Of a DNA stretch of 21,455 bases, positions 1 to 7,872 are shown piece by piece. The position numbers were made by a program, and so were the translations under genes. Origin of the DNA: a virus. The stretch's first letter is position 1; the number at the start of each line of letters is the position of its first letter. A model generated the notes under the pieces. The model did no database searches and was not told where the DNA came from. It saw only the letters and a program-made list of their open reading frames with translations. Location: positions 1-21,455 of IMG/VR virus record IMGVR_UViG_3300046463_000455; one strand, 5' to 3'.

Positions 1-1467
1 CACGCCATACGACCGCTCGCCCGTGCTCTTCCAGGCGAAGTCATAGACATCGGTATTGTCGACGATGCGACCGGCATCGAAAGCCTGCAGGTCTTCCTTC
101 AACCTTGCGTCCGACACCGTGTTGAACGTCGTTGACGTTGTCGTCGTGGTAATACTGCCAACCACGTTCGCCGGAGTGCTTTGGGAAAACAGTAATGGGA
201 CCGAGGTGCCGACGCCTTGTTGATTTATGGTGAGGGCGCGATCCTGGGCATCGATATCTATCGCAGCCACCACGCTTCCTGAAATCTGCACCTGCAACGT
301 GCCCGTCGCTGTCATTCCTGTCAGAGTCGGGCCTCCGACACGGACGAAATTGCCGCTTCCGCTCGTCGATGTGAACGTCGGAACGCCCGCGGCAAACAAG
401 GGAACGCCGGTAGCGGCGCTTACGCTGGTGCCAAAACCACCGCGCGAGGCTGCCAGCGTTCCGGTCCAGCCTGCGGTAATGCTGGTCGCTCCCAGCAGAG
501 CAGTGGCCGATGCGCCGCCAAGCGTCAGGGTTACATTGGTGTCGTCGGATTTGGTCAAAGCGGAAGGTGCAATAACCGGCCAGGCCGCCTTCTTGAACGC
601 GCCACTCGCGGCGGTGTCGGAAATCAGCAGCCAGTCGCTCGTTGTCGGCGAAGACTTTGTCGTCAGTCCGACAATCGTGGCATCCGTCGGGGTTGCCGTG
701 CCGCCGGTCACGTTGGCTTTCAACGTGCTGGCTGCCATCGTGGCAAGCTCGGCATTGGCAACTGGATCGCCAGTCGTCCAGGTTGGCGTTGTCGCCGTCC
801 TGCGCGCGATGCCGGTCCCGCTCAAGGCTGCAATGGCAGTCAGATCCGCATCGATAGGCTGCAATCCCGTGAGCAGCGTGCCGCCGTCTTTGATGACCTT
901 GCCGGTCGTCCCGCTGAACAGCGCAATGCGATCGGCCACGGAACTGGACGGGCCGGTAACATCGCCGCCACCGCCGCCCGATCCCGACGCCGAGATCGTC
1001 AGCGTGTTAGCCGTATCATTGTAGCTCAATGTGACGTTAGGCCCCGCCGTTAACAGGGCACCAACACGATCGTCAACCGCCTCGGAGAAGTCGGTGATAT
1101 TGGCTGCAATATGGGTATGAACGGTCGCGGCGCGCGAGATATCGCTGGGATGGACGTGATCTTCTCTGGCGTACTTGGTGGCGATGCCGACAGCCGCAGT
1201 CCCATCCATAATGGGCGCAATCGTCGCCGCCGGAGCGCCGCCGCCGAAGACTGCTGACGGCACCAAAACGTAGGCGCCCGTCAGCGTGTCGAAGGTAAGA
1301 ACATTGTTAGTCGGGCTTGCCGGCAGTGATGAAATCGCGGCAAAGTCGCTCCAGTCGGTCTTGATCGTATAGTTACCGTTGGCCTTGCTGACATCTATCC
1401 CGTTGTCGCCATAGACGTTAGCCGGAAACTGAACCGACTGGCGCAGCGTGAGAACCGGAATACTCAT
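1..1467 (-). CDS. Tail fibre with C-terminal S74 chaperone domain (partial, runs off the left edge)
   Basis: The frame is open from an ATG at 1467 to the window edge (489 codons, no stop), so the C-terminus is missing. The N-terminal ~150 residues form a small tail-binding region of the kind seen in podovirus fibres. A glycine-rich hinge (GSGGGGG) follows near residue 165, then a long Thr/Ser/Gly/Ala-rich shaft. At residue 452 the sequence SDARLKED begins, followed by a YDFAWK stretch. This is the start of the peptidase S74 intramolecular chaperone, which trimerises the fibre and then cuts itself off just before that Ser. The ATG overlaps the stop of the 114-aa gene in an ATGA junction, implying coupled translation. 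The likely role is receptor binding at the tail tip. The S74 assignment is firm; the receptor is unknown. Confidence 0.88.
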   Translation of the reverse strand, partial: MSIPVLTLRQSVQFPANVYGDNGIDVSKANGNYTIKTDWSDFAAISSLPASPTNNVLTFDTLTGAYVLVPSAVFGGGAPAATIAPIMDGTAAVGIATKYAREDHVHPSDISRAATVHTHIAANITDFSEAVDDRVGALLTAGPNVTLSYNDTANTLTISASGSGGGGGDVTGPSSSVADRIALFSGTTGKVIKDGGTLLTGLQPIDADLTAIAALSGTGIARRTATTPTWTTGDPVANAELATMAASTLKANVTGGTATPTDATIVGLTTKSSPTTSDWLLISDTAASGAFKKAAWPVIAPSALTKSDDTNVTLTLGGASATALLGATSITAGWTGTLAASRGGFGTSVSAATGVPLFAAGVPTFTSTSGSGNFVRVGGPTLTGMTATGTLQVQISGSVVAAIDIDAQDRALTINQQGVGTSVPLLFSQSTPANVVGSITTTTTSTTFNTVSDARLKEDLQAFDAGRIVDNTDVYDFAWKSTGERSYGV

Positions 1468-1808
1468 CGCGCGACCACTCCTGCAGTGATCGGCAGCGTT
1501 CCAATCAGCGCCTGGCCAGTCTCGTCGTCATCGCCAATGGTGACGCCTACATCGTAGGTGCCGGGACAGAGATTGGTCAACTCGCTGCGCGCGAAGGTGA
1601 CGATGAAGGTGCCGAAATCAACCACCACGATCTTGCCGTTGTCGATTGTCGCTGAGAGTACCGCCCGACATTCGGTAGGATGCTTAACTTCGAAGATGAT
1701 GGCCTTGTCGGTGAGGTCGAGCAGTTCGTCGGTGTCGTTGTCGACAGTCTGGAACTTGCGCTGGAAAGTTGCGCGATTGGATTGAGCTTCGAGACGTCCG
1801 AAGTCCAT
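1464..1808 (-). CDS. Hypothetical phage protein, 114 aa, between two tail fibre genes
   Basis: This small beta-rich protein contains a 'DLTDKAIIFEVKHP' segment and ends 'GTYDVGVTIGDDDETGQALIGTLPI'. Proteins of this style (a 'DLTGA.I.FEVR' core followed by a '..GTYDVG.T' strand) are common beside tail or baseplate fibre genes, but I know no demonstrated function. It starts 7 nt after the collar-fibre stop, and its own TGA overlaps the next ATG (ATGA). It is therefore in the tail-fibre operon and is probably a fibre adaptor or baseplate-like component. That role is inferred from position only. Confidence 0.75.
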   Translation of the reverse strand: MDFGRLEAQSNRATFQRKFQTVDNDTDELLDLTDKAIIFEVKHPTECRAVLSATIDNGKIVVVDFGTFIVTFARSELTNLCPGTYDVGVTIGDDDETGQALIGTLPITAGVVAR

Positions 1809-1815
1809 GGCGGCC

Positions 1816-2808
1816 TCACAGGCGCTGATAGAACGTGCCGAGCATCGTGCGCGGCGTATTGTTGTGAGCGGCGCTGGAGCCGTTTGTGGAGGTTACTGTT
1901 GAGGTGAGCGCAACGCCCGTCGTTGCGGAGCCCGTGCCGATCGATCCACCGGGCAGTGCAATCGTGGGACCGGGACCAAGGGCCGCATTGATGGTACCTG
2001 AGTTGCCGGTAGCGACCGTGTGGGCGTGGCCTGGATCAGTGAGAGGCGGAAGATCATGGGCATGCGCTGTCATCTCGCCGGTCGAGAGCTGGTGGCTAAT
2101 CTCACCGATAATGCCGGCTGGGGTATTGCGGTCGCCTCGCTCGATCGGAGGACCACTCGGGCCGCCAAATCCGCCGCGGTCGCCGACCGTGGAGCCCATG
2201 GTGGAGAGGCCACCGATCGCGATTTCGCGACAGTCGAGGAGGCCAATGGTCTTGCCATTGTTGAAATCATTGGCAGCACTGCCGGTGCGACCACCCGATA
2301 CCGCACAAATTGTGTTATCGTATTTGCCGTACAGATATTCGAATAGGGCCTGGCAGTCGGCGTTATTACGCTCACTACCGCCTGCCCCGCTTTTGCTGAT
2401 AGTGTTGCCATTGCATCGCACCCAACCGGCACGCGCATCGCTGATTGGTTGCCAGTCCAGCATGCCAGTCTGGAAGATGGCGTTGGGGTCCACGGACGAG
2501 CCGCCGCCACCGCCTCCCCCGCTGGACGGCCCGATCACGAGAACAAAGTCCTCATCGAACTGCACCACACCGCCGCTATCGGTCAGCCGGACGTGGATAC
2601 TGCCGTCGGCGAAGTAGAGCTGCGGCACCCGGCCGTCACTGGCCAGAATGATGGGGTTGGGATAGGTGAGGGTGAGGTTGGTGTCCTTGAAGGCATTCTG
2701 CGGGCTATCGGTGCCGGCGGCGTAGAAATACAGCCGCCCGCCGCTCAGCAGGTTGCCGTTGAGCTTGTCGAACTGCTGCGACAGGGACAAATTTATCGAG
2801 CCAGCCAT
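1816..2808 (-). CDS. Tail fibre with phage tail-collar domain
   Basis: The product is 330 aa from the ATG at 2808 (MAGSINLSLS). An in-frame GTG at 2874 would add 22 residues (MPISLLPSG...) and has an AGGG about 6 nt upstream, whereas the ATG has no clear Shine-Dalgarno, so the start is unsettled. Numbered from the GTG, the order is: an N-terminal virion-binding region (residues ~23-117); a polyglycine hinge (~119-125); a classic tail-collar domain (~148-222: 'GWVRCNGNTIS', 'ALFEYLYGKYDN', 'NGKTIGLLDCRE'); and a needle-like tail with HAH motifs at 271-273 and 283-285 before the ending 'NNTPRTMLGTFYQRL'. HxH motifs in T4-type short fibres bind metal along the trimer axis. It is followed by two more fibre-region genes and is probably a receptor-binding tail fibre. 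Confidence 0.85.
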   Translation of the reverse strand: MAGSINLSLSQQFDKLNGNLLSGGRLYFYAAGTDSPQNAFKDTNLTLTYPNPIILASDGRVPQLYFADGSIHVRLTDSGGVVQFDEDFVLVIGPSSGGGGGGGSSVDPNAIFQTGMLDWQPISDARAGWVRCNGNTISKSGAGGSERNNADCQALFEYLYGKYDNTICAVSGGRTGSAANDFNNGKTIGLLDCREIAIGGLSTMGSTVGDRGGFGGPSGPPIERGDRNTPAGIIGEISHQLSTGEMTAHAHDLPPLTDPGHAHTVATGNSGTINAALGPGPTIALPGGSIGTGSATTGVALTSTVTSTNGSSAAHNNTPRTMLGTFYQRL

Positions 2809-2812
2809 GGGC

Positions 2813-2850
2813 GGCAGAGTGGCGGAGGGGTCGACGACGACAACGCACCC
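2813..2850 (-). promoter_or_regulatory. Bipartite repeat motif, copy A (upstream of tail fibre genes)
   Basis: On the minus strand this reads GGGTGCGTTGTC (2850-2839), 18 nt, then ACTCTGCC (2820-2813). It is one of five copies in the window. Copies A and D also share a CCCCTCC block between the boxes. The second box ends 4 nt before the ATG at 2808. If translation starts at the GTG 2874 instead, the motif lies inside the coding sequence. Candidate late promoter or operator; function inferred from recurrence and position. Confidence 0.55.
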
Positions 2851-2883
2851 TGACGGCAGCAGAGAAATGGGCACAGCACACCC

Positions 2884-3240
2884 TTGCTAAACCCGGTCCC
2901 CTGTTTGTGGGGGCCATAGCAATGGGGTGAGTGGGTAGAGCGTTTCGCCGATCCTGCCCGTTTCGTGGGCCAGACGCCCGGTCCTGCATGAGCCCATGCA
3001 GAGGATTGGACCGTACATTAGGGATCGGTTATCGAGGCGCGCGCACTCCGCTTTCCTCGGGGCCAAGGCCGTGCCTTTTCAGGGGCACGTGGAACACCCC
3101 GCTCGTCTCCGCGATATTTTGGGTGCGTAGCACTCGGCCGGTCGTTGCGGTATAAGGCTGCAACGGTCAGGGTTTTGGCGCACACCTTACCCTGTTCGGA
3201 GCCGATCTGGGTCGCAAAACACCCCGGTCGGCTCACCTAT
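2884..3240 (+). ncRNA. Putative structured RNA, copy 1 (unassigned family)
   Basis: This gene-free stretch is packed with consecutive stems. S1: TTGCT/AGCAA (2884-2888/2918-2922) around GGTCCCC/GGGGGCC (2895-2901/2909-2915, one U.G). S2: CCGATCC/GGATCGG (2948-2954/3022-3028) enclosing CGGTCC/GGACCG (2979-2984/3008-3013), which in turn encloses CTGCATG/CATGCAG (2984-2990/2995-3001; one C shared). S3: CGAGG/CCTCG. S4: CGTGCC/GGCACG (3070-3075/3084-3089). S5: CGTTGC/GCAACG (3143-3148/3160-3165). S6: CAGGGT/ACCCTG (3168-3173/3189-3194). S7: GAGCCGA/TCGGCTC (3199-3205/3228-3234) with inner GGGT/ACCC. S5-S7 recur in copy 2 with compensating changes. G.U pairs occur on the plus strand where the minus strand would have A.C, so plus is the likely RNA strand. 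It could be an independent RNA or the leader of the gene at 3302. No known family is recognised. Confidence 0.6.
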
Positions 3241-3245
3241 TTCGG

Positions 3246-3286
3246 GGCCGAGTTTCAGGCTAGGCTGGAATCTGGACAACGCACCC
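3246..3286 (-). promoter_or_regulatory. Bipartite repeat motif, copy B (right end of structured RNA 1)
   Basis: On the minus strand: GGGTGCGTTGTC (3286-3275), 21 nt, then ACTCGGCC (3253-3246). It is shared with copy E, which sits at the same place relative to structured RNA 2. The plus-strand gene at 3302 begins 16 nt to its right. As a minus-strand promoter it would transcribe the antisense of the structured region towards copy A. As a plus-strand element it would sit in the leader of the membrane-protein gene. The sequence does not decide which. Confidence 0.5.
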
Positions 3287-3301
3287 AACTGGTAGGGGCC
3301 A

Positions 3302-3574
3302 ATGATCTACATCGCGCAGCTTCTAATCATCTATGCGGTGATCGCCGCCAATATCCATTGGCAGGCCACGCCCAACCCGCTGATACCGAGCGCGGTCGGG
3401 GTGGGACTGGCCTACCTACTGACCGTCGGGTTGCCGTCGCTGATTGGCCGTCGAAGCGTCCCCAAGCAGGATGAGCCGGGCGGCGATGGCACCAGCCTGC
3501 GGGGAGTTGCGTGGGAGCCCGGCGAGACGCTGGAACAGAGGCCCCGACGCTGGATCGGTAATGATCCGGGCTAG
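3302..3574 (+). CDS. Small two-helix membrane protein, candidate moron (90 aa)
   Basis: The ATG at 3302 is preceded by a purine-rich GGTAGGGG at short spacing, a ribosome-binding block shared with the other plus-strand gene (14180). Two hydrophobic segments are visible, residues ~2-20 and ~29-48, followed by a hydrophilic Arg/Gly/Glu-rich tail, so an inner-membrane location is expected. The last 159 nt lie antisense to the 3' end of the gp16-like gene, so the two genes converge and overlap. In P22 the superinfection-exclusion membrane gene sieA and the immI region occupy the same slot, between gene 16 and the tailspike gene. By position this could be an exclusion or lysogenic-conversion protein. 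A holin is possible because no other lysis gene is visible. The N-terminal half looks real; the overlapping C-terminal half is less certain. Confidence 0.6.
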   Translation: MIYIAQLLIIYAVIAANIHWQATPNPLIPSAVGVGLAYLLTVGLPSLIGRRSVPKQDEPGGDGTSLRGVAWEPGETLEQRPRRWIGNDPG

Positions 3575-5515
3575 TCCGTCGAGGTTGCGGCCGAGCTGCC
3601 ACTTAGTCACCCTGTCGTTGACGATGTTCCACCATTTGCCGGGACTGGCGGCCGTCTTGAGGGTTTCGGCCAGATGAGTGCCGGAACCCATAGATTTAAG
3701 CTCCTCGGTATTAAACGCCGTGAGCGAGCCTTTGGCTTGCCGTTCTCCGGTGGCCGCCGCTACCTCTAGGAGATCATTCATTCCGCGCCATCGGGCCGCG
3801 CCATTGGGAAGCGCTTCGACGGCGGCCTGCAGGTTGGCGCGCTGTTGCGGGTTGCCAGTCAGGCGCACGGCCAGTTTCGCTCCCAGGGCCTGGTTGCCGC
3901 CGGTCTGCAGGTTGGTTGCAGCATCGTTCAGAGTATATTCGATATGAGCGCGAACGAGTTGGCTTGCGGCGCCGGGATTGCGAGCGGCAACAGCCCCAAC
4001 AGCATCGGAGATTTGTCGCTCGTTAGCAGTTGGGTTCTTCGGAAAGAGCGCGTTGATGGCATCGCGCGTCCCAATATCGCGATCCGCGAGTTTCCCAAGC
4101 GGCCCATCTAGGAGCGGCTGTAAAACGCGCCCACGGAGATTTTCCTCGATGGCTAGCGCGGTCGTGTATTGCCGTGTGGGATCGCGCACCGCATTGGCGG
4201 CAGCATTTCGCACGGCCGCGGCGTCCTGCCCAAGCCCGGACGTGATCTGCATATTGGGGTTCTGATACAGCGGCGAGCGCGAGTTAACGGTCTGTTGGTC
4301 AAGATATTTTTTGACCTCATTGAGGAAGCCAATCGAGTTTTCGGGCAGATGCCCGACATTTCGATTCAACTGGACATTGTTGCGAACAGCGTCGGCCGCC
4401 TCGGCATAGCCGGGGATGGCTCGTACTTGGGCCATTTCGGTCGGTGTCAGGCGGATCGGACCCGCGGCGTCATAGAATGCGCGCGCAATATCATTGATAC
4501 CCCCGCGCACGTCATTGACTGCGCCTTCGGCGGCCGTTCCTACCTCGCGCCCGATGCTGGTGGGATTGGCTGGCGGTGGGGCGATGTTTCCGATTTCCGC
4601 TCGGCTCGCCGCTTGGATCTGCTGCGGCCTAGGAGCAAAGAAGTCCTGCATCCTGGTGCGCGATTGCGGCGCGCTTTCGAGAATGCGCTGCATGTCGGTT
4701 AGGACGGGCCGGCCCGTAATTCGGCTCAAGGCTTCGGGCCAAGTCAGATCAACGCCGCGGGCTTGTGCGTGGTTGATGAGCATCTCGGCTCGTTGGACGT
4801 GGGCGGGCGTGACATAGGCCGGCAATTGGCCTTGGAGGGCCGCCGTTGTGGTGCGTCCGGGGCTCGCTAGGATAGCCCCTGCCCCAGCCGTCAGGGCGGC
4901 GGCGGCTCTGGCATAGGGCTCGGCATCAGTTCCTGCTGTGAGTTGCCCTGCAGTTTCCGAGGCAGCGCCGGGGACAACCGCCCCGGCGATGATGCGGCGA
5001 CCAATGCCACCAGGGCCAGCCAGGGTGGCGGGCGCGAACTCGCCGATGGTCTGCGCATACTGGCCCGGCGTCGTCTGCGGCTGATAGAACTGCCCGGTAT
5101 AGCCCTCCACCCCCTTCTGAATGTCGGCTGCTCCGGGTCCGGTCAGGGCAGTGAGCGGGGACGGCACCCGGCTGATGGGGCCTGACACGGCCGCCTTGGC
5201 CGCCTGCAGACGCGCTGGATCGGCACCGAGATAGTTGCCCGCGGCATCCACACCGGCCGAGAGCAGCGAGCCGATATCACCGGGAAGACCGGCTAACCCA
5301 ATCGCGCCCTTGGCAATGCCGGTACCAGCCGAGTGGGCAATGTCGAGCGCGGTGTCTTGCGCGCTCATGGGGCGAACGGTGACCTTGAGTGGGCCGCCGC
5401 CGGTTGGCGTTGCCCAGTCTTGCTCCCAAGGCGGAGTACTGTCGGCCGCAGCTGGGGGCGCGGGGCCGGGCGAGGCGCTGCTCCAGTCCATCTCCCAAGG
5501 AGCAGGATCGGCCAT
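3416..5515 (-). CDS. Internal/ejection protein, P22 gp16-like by position
   Basis: The product is 699 aa and starts at ATG 5515 (MADPAPWEMDW). That ATG overlaps the upstream TAA in a TAATG junction, which I prefer to the upstream in-frame start at 5527. The first ~50 residues are Pro/Trp-rich with repeated 'PWE.DW' motifs. A Gly/Ala-rich amphipathic stretch follows (~50-230: 'AGTGIAKGAIGLAGLPGDIGSLLSAGVDAAG'), of the type found in proteins that insert into membranes. The rest is mainly helical. It is the last and largest of three consecutive long Gly/Ala/Gln-rich genes, as gp7-gp20-gp16 are in P22. These internal proteins leave the capsid with the DNA and form a conduit across the envelope. 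I recognise no enzyme motif. The assignment is by position and composition. Confidence 0.7.
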   Translation of the reverse strand: MADPAPWEMDWSSASPGPAPPAAADSTPPWEQDWATPTGGGPLKVTVRPMSAQDTALDIAHSAGTGIAKGAIGLAGLPGDIGSLLSAGVDAAGNYLGADPARLQAAKAAVSGPISRVPSPLTALTGPGAADIQKGVEGYTGQFYQPQTTPGQYAQTIGEFAPATLAGPGGIGRRIIAGAVVPGAASETAGQLTAGTDAEPYARAAAALTAGAGAILASPGRTTTAALQGQLPAYVTPAHVQRAEMLINHAQARGVDLTWPEALSRITGRPVLTDMQRILESAPQSRTRMQDFFAPRPQQIQAASRAEIGNIAPPPANPTSIGREVGTAAEGAVNDVRGGINDIARAFYDAAGPIRLTPTEMAQVRAIPGYAEAADAVRNNVQLNRNVGHLPENSIGFLNEVKKYLDQQTVNSRSPLYQNPNMQITSGLGQDAAAVRNAAANAVRDPTRQYTTALAIEENLRGRVLQPLLDGPLGKLADRDIGTRDAINALFPKNPTANERQISDAVGAVAARNPGAASQLVRAHIEYTLNDAATNLQTGGNQALGAKLAVRLTGNPQQRANLQAAVEALPNGAARWRGMNDLLEVAAATGERQAKGSLTAFNTEELKSMGSGTHLAETLKTAASPGKWWNIVNDRVTKWQLGRNLDGLARIITDPASGPLFQRLAGLPRNSPQAGAIAARLILLGDASTANQRRQPDGQ

Positions 5516-6951
5516 TAGCGTATCCAACTAGCCGGGCTATTCGGGTCGCCGCCCTTGAACGTGTATCCGTTTTTTTTCGTCCCAACCGCGGGCCCGACGG
5601 CGGTCTGCAGATGCGGCACCGCCACGTCATAGATCTGCTGGATGCGCTGGGCCGCCGGCAGTCTCGTATCGGCTGCAATTCTTCCAACGTCTTCTTTGTA
5701 CTTAGACAAGAGTTGGAGGTTGCTGATCGACAATTCGCGGCCTTGCGGAGTGGTCATAAGGCCGCCCAGCGCGCTCTTAAATGAAGTCAATTCGTTCGCC
5801 AACAGTCGGCCAGAACCTACGGGTCGCAACTGCGGCCCAAAGAAATCAATGGCTCGCTCGTAGGCTTGGATATCGCCCAAACCCTTGGTCTCAATACCGT
5901 AGCGACCAAGGACACTTTGGATCTTAGGAATAACGCCATAGCCGGCCTTCTGGCCAAGCCGCCTGATTTCTTCCAATTGTGCGGTGTGGGCGCGGGCATC
6001 GATGCCGTCGTCAGCGAGCTTGCTCAGTGAGTCGACGTTCTTCTCGCCTTCCTTCGTGCGCGCCCCGCGCTCGATGTCGGCATTCTTGGTCATATAGTCT
6101 TCTACAGCCTTGATAGTGGCCTCTGTTTGCGCCCGGCCCTTCTCCGTTCCGGTCGCGGACGCCCGCCGCAAGGCTTGGAGATACTCGGCCTCATGACCTT
6201 GCCAGCGCGGCGGGATTGGGCTGTTGGGATCGATGCCAGCAGGAACAGCGGCTACTGGTGGACGGGTAATCGGAGCGTTAGGTTGCGTGAGCCCGCGCGT
6301 CGTAGCTGCCTGCTGTGCCATCTGCTGCGCTTGGGCAAATTGTTGTGGCGACAGCGGCGCATTTAGATCGGTAATTGGCGGCGCATTCGGGTTGGCGGCA
6401 TTGAGCCGTGCGACAATCCCAGTCGCAAGATTATACCCTTCGCGATCCCCAAAGCCCGACGGGATTGCCGAGATCGCCGATGTCTCAGCGTTGGGGCTGG
6501 GCTGCGAAGGACTCAGCGGCCGGGAGGAGACAGAGTTTGGCTGCACGGTGATGCGTGCTGTGGGTTGCGGTAGACTAGCATCCGAGGTGGAGGGTGGGGC
6601 GCCAGGAACGACATCACCGGAACGGACGCGAGCAGCGGTAACATCACCGAGTTGTTCTTGCCGCTTGATGTCGAGCCCCGCCAGCGTGGCGAACGGTGCC
6701 ACAGCCGGAGTGCCCCCTAGTTTCAAGGCCGTAATGGCAGCAGCATTATAGTCTGGAATATCCTCGCCATTCGGCCCTTTGATCGTTGGCACGCCGCCCT
6801 GAAACGCATTCTCCGTGCGCCGCTTGTAGGCCTCATCCAACCCGGCGTAGTAGGCCCCCGGCAGACCAGCGATCTGCTTGGCGAAGTCGGTGGCGTCGGG
6901 CGGCCCGCGGGCGATGAGCAGGTCGAGGCTATCGGCGGGGGTGATGGTCAT
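5515..6951 (-). CDS. Internal/ejection protein, P22 gp20-like by position
   Basis: The product is 478 aa. It starts at ATG 6951, directly after the TAA of the preceding gene (TAAATG), and its own TAA overlaps the next ATG. The N-terminal ~110 residues are helical. A Pro/Ser/Thr/Gln/Asn-rich low-complexity linker follows (~115-260). The C-terminal helical domain (~265-460) contains long amphipathic helices ('AEYLQALRRASATGTEKGRAQTEATIKAVEDYMTKN', 'QLEEIRRLGQKAGYG'). The layout of a disordered middle with a helical C-terminus, and the location between two other such genes, suits a podovirus DNA-ejection protein. No catalytic motif is seen. A role in genome delivery is inferred from synteny. Confidence 0.68.
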   Translation of the reverse strand: MTITPADSLDLLIARGPPDATDFAKQIAGLPGAYYAGLDEAYKRRTENAFQGGVPTIKGPNGEDIPDYNAAAITALKLGGTPAVAPFATLAGLDIKRQEQLGDVTAARVRSGDVVPGAPPSTSDASLPQPTARITVQPNSVSSRPLSPSQPSPNAETSAISAIPSGFGDREGYNLATGIVARLNAANPNAPPITDLNAPLSPQQFAQAQQMAQQAATTRGLTQPNAPITRPPVAAVPAGIDPNSPIPPRWQGHEAEYLQALRRASATGTEKGRAQTEATIKAVEDYMTKNADIERGARTKEGEKNVDSLSKLADDGIDARAHTAQLEEIRRLGQKAGYGVIPKIQSVLGRYGIETKGLGDIQAYERAIDFFGPQLRPVGSGRLLANELTSFKSALGGLMTTPQGRELSISNLQLLSKYKEDVGRIAADTRLPAAQRIQQIYDVAVPHLQTAVGPAVGTKKNGYTFKGGDPNSPASWIR

Positions 6952-7661
6952 TTAGCCGAAGCTCCCGAAGAGCCCGCCAGTCCCTGTTGATGGCGTCCCG
7001 GCAGCCTTGCCGCCAGCGGTCAGTGCTGCAGAGCCTAAACCGAGCAGCGATTTCCAGATGTTGCCCGAGGCGTTGTAGTCGGCCATGGCGGCATCCGCTT
7101 GGGCGTTGCCGATGCCGGTCTGGGTCGCCTGTGCCGCCTGTCCCTGCTGGCCGTAGAGGCCCGCCAACCCAGTGCCGAGTTGGCCATACATGCCAGCCGC
7201 CCCGCCCACCGCGTTCTGCGCCGCACCGAGATAGGGCTGTAAGCCCTGGACGTAGGAGCCGTATTTCTGGTTGGCGTAGTCGGTAGCGAGCTTGGTGGTG
7301 TCGGCGATGGTGTTGCCCGAGTTGAGCATGCCGCGCGAGGCCGCGCGCCGATCGTTCTGGTCGAGCGTTTGGCTCAACCCTTCCTGATAGCCCGGCGTGG
7401 CCGTGAAGTTGGCGCGGGCTCGTGCCAGCCCCTCAGGCCCATTGGCGCCAGTCGCATCGGCATACGCGCTCGAGCCCGCGCCCGTCGACTGGATCAGCGG
7501 CTGGTAGAGCCCAATGCCCTGCTGTGTGTTGCTGGTCAGCGCACCAGCGCCCTGTCCGTACAGGTCGGACAGTTGGCCGTAGCCCTGATTAAGCCCGGCT
7601 ACGCGCGCTGCGGCTGCATCTTTTGCTGGTTTACTCGAAAAGAAATCGAAAATAAGCCCAT
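6952..7661 (-). CDS. Internal/ejection protein, P22 gp7-like by position, interrupted by a -1 frameshift near its start
   Basis: The frame that ends at TAA 6952 stays open far upstream of the TTG at 7377, which is its first conventional start. It encodes 'FDFFSSKPAKDAAAARVAGLNQGYGQLSDLYGQG...' and on into the Gly/Ala/Gln-rich C-terminal part ('GLQPYLGAAQNAVGGAAGMYGQLG'). The only good start is ATG 7661, which has a GGGAGG 9 nt upstream, but it is in another frame (MGLF then SISFRVN to a stop). One extra T in the T4 run at 7652-7649, or a -1 slip there, joins the two as MGLFFDFFSSKPAKD, a typical start for such phage proteins, giving ~236 aa. It could be a base-calling error, a true mutation or recoding. 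Its position after the tail hub and before two larger ejection genes fits a gp7-type protein. Confidence 0.65.
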
Positions 7662-7687
7662 GGGGCAGGTCCTCCCGTTCACTGGTC

Positions 7688-7725
7688 GCCAGAATGCTGG
7701 TGCTTGAGGTCGCTACAACGCACCC
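7688..7725 (-). promoter_or_regulatory. Bipartite repeat motif, copy C (upstream of ejection genes)
   Basis: On the minus strand: GGGTGCGTTGTA (7725-7714), 18 nt, then ATTCTGGC (7695-7688). It begins immediately after the stop of the 48-aa gene, about 50 nt before ATG 7661. The first box lies in the loop of a perfect 6-bp inverted repeat, GAGGTC/GACCTC. This copy has no structured RNA beside it. Candidate promoter of the ejection-gene operon. Confidence 0.5.
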
Positions 7726-7872
7726 TCAGACCTCGGTGCGCAGCGTACTAACGATCTGCCGCAAGATAACGAGCCACGAATACCAATTGGGGTCGAGCAG
7801 CCCCGTTTTCGGGTCCACCAGCGGCACGTTCGGCGATGGCATTGGCGGCAGCGCGGGTGAGGTCGTGGCCAT
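7726..7872 (-). CDS. Small phage protein, 48 aa
   Basis: This short frame begins at an ATG that overlaps the stop of the gp10-like gene (TGATG) and ends TGA at 7728-7726. It starts Pro-rich (MATTSPALPPMPSPNVP) and continues 'LVDPKTGLLDPNWYSWLVILRQIV'. A 'DP.TG.....W..W' pattern of this kind is familiar from many tiny uncharacterised phage tail-region proteins. The tight junction and sensible composition support a real gene. It occupies the gp26/gp14 slot of the P22 order but is far too short to be a gp26-type tail needle. Function unknown. Confidence 0.65.
   Translation of the reverse strand: MATTSPALPPMPSPNVPLVDPKTGLLDPNWYSWLVILRQIVSTLRTEV

Noticed and set aside
227-1024. Long plus-strand frame (265 aa) opposite the S74 fibre
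   Set aside because: It is antisense to a stop-free minus frame with clear S74 and fibre features. The translation is Val/Ala/Pro low-complexity typical of a shadow.
1886-2617. Plus-strand frame (243 aa) opposite the collar fibre
   Set aside because: The minus strand encodes a recognisable tail-collar domain. The plus product is Pro/Ser/Arg-rich with no domain.
3018-3236. Minus-strand 72-aa frame inside structured RNA 1
   Set aside because: No homologous frame survives in copy 2, conservation follows pairing rather than codons, and there is no convincing start signal.
3224-3245. Resemblance of AAATAGGTGAGCCGACC (minus strand) to the SP6 promoter
   Set aside because: Only the TAGGTGA core matches; the rest is explained by the conserved GAGCCGA/TCGGCTC stem, and SP6-like start bases are absent.
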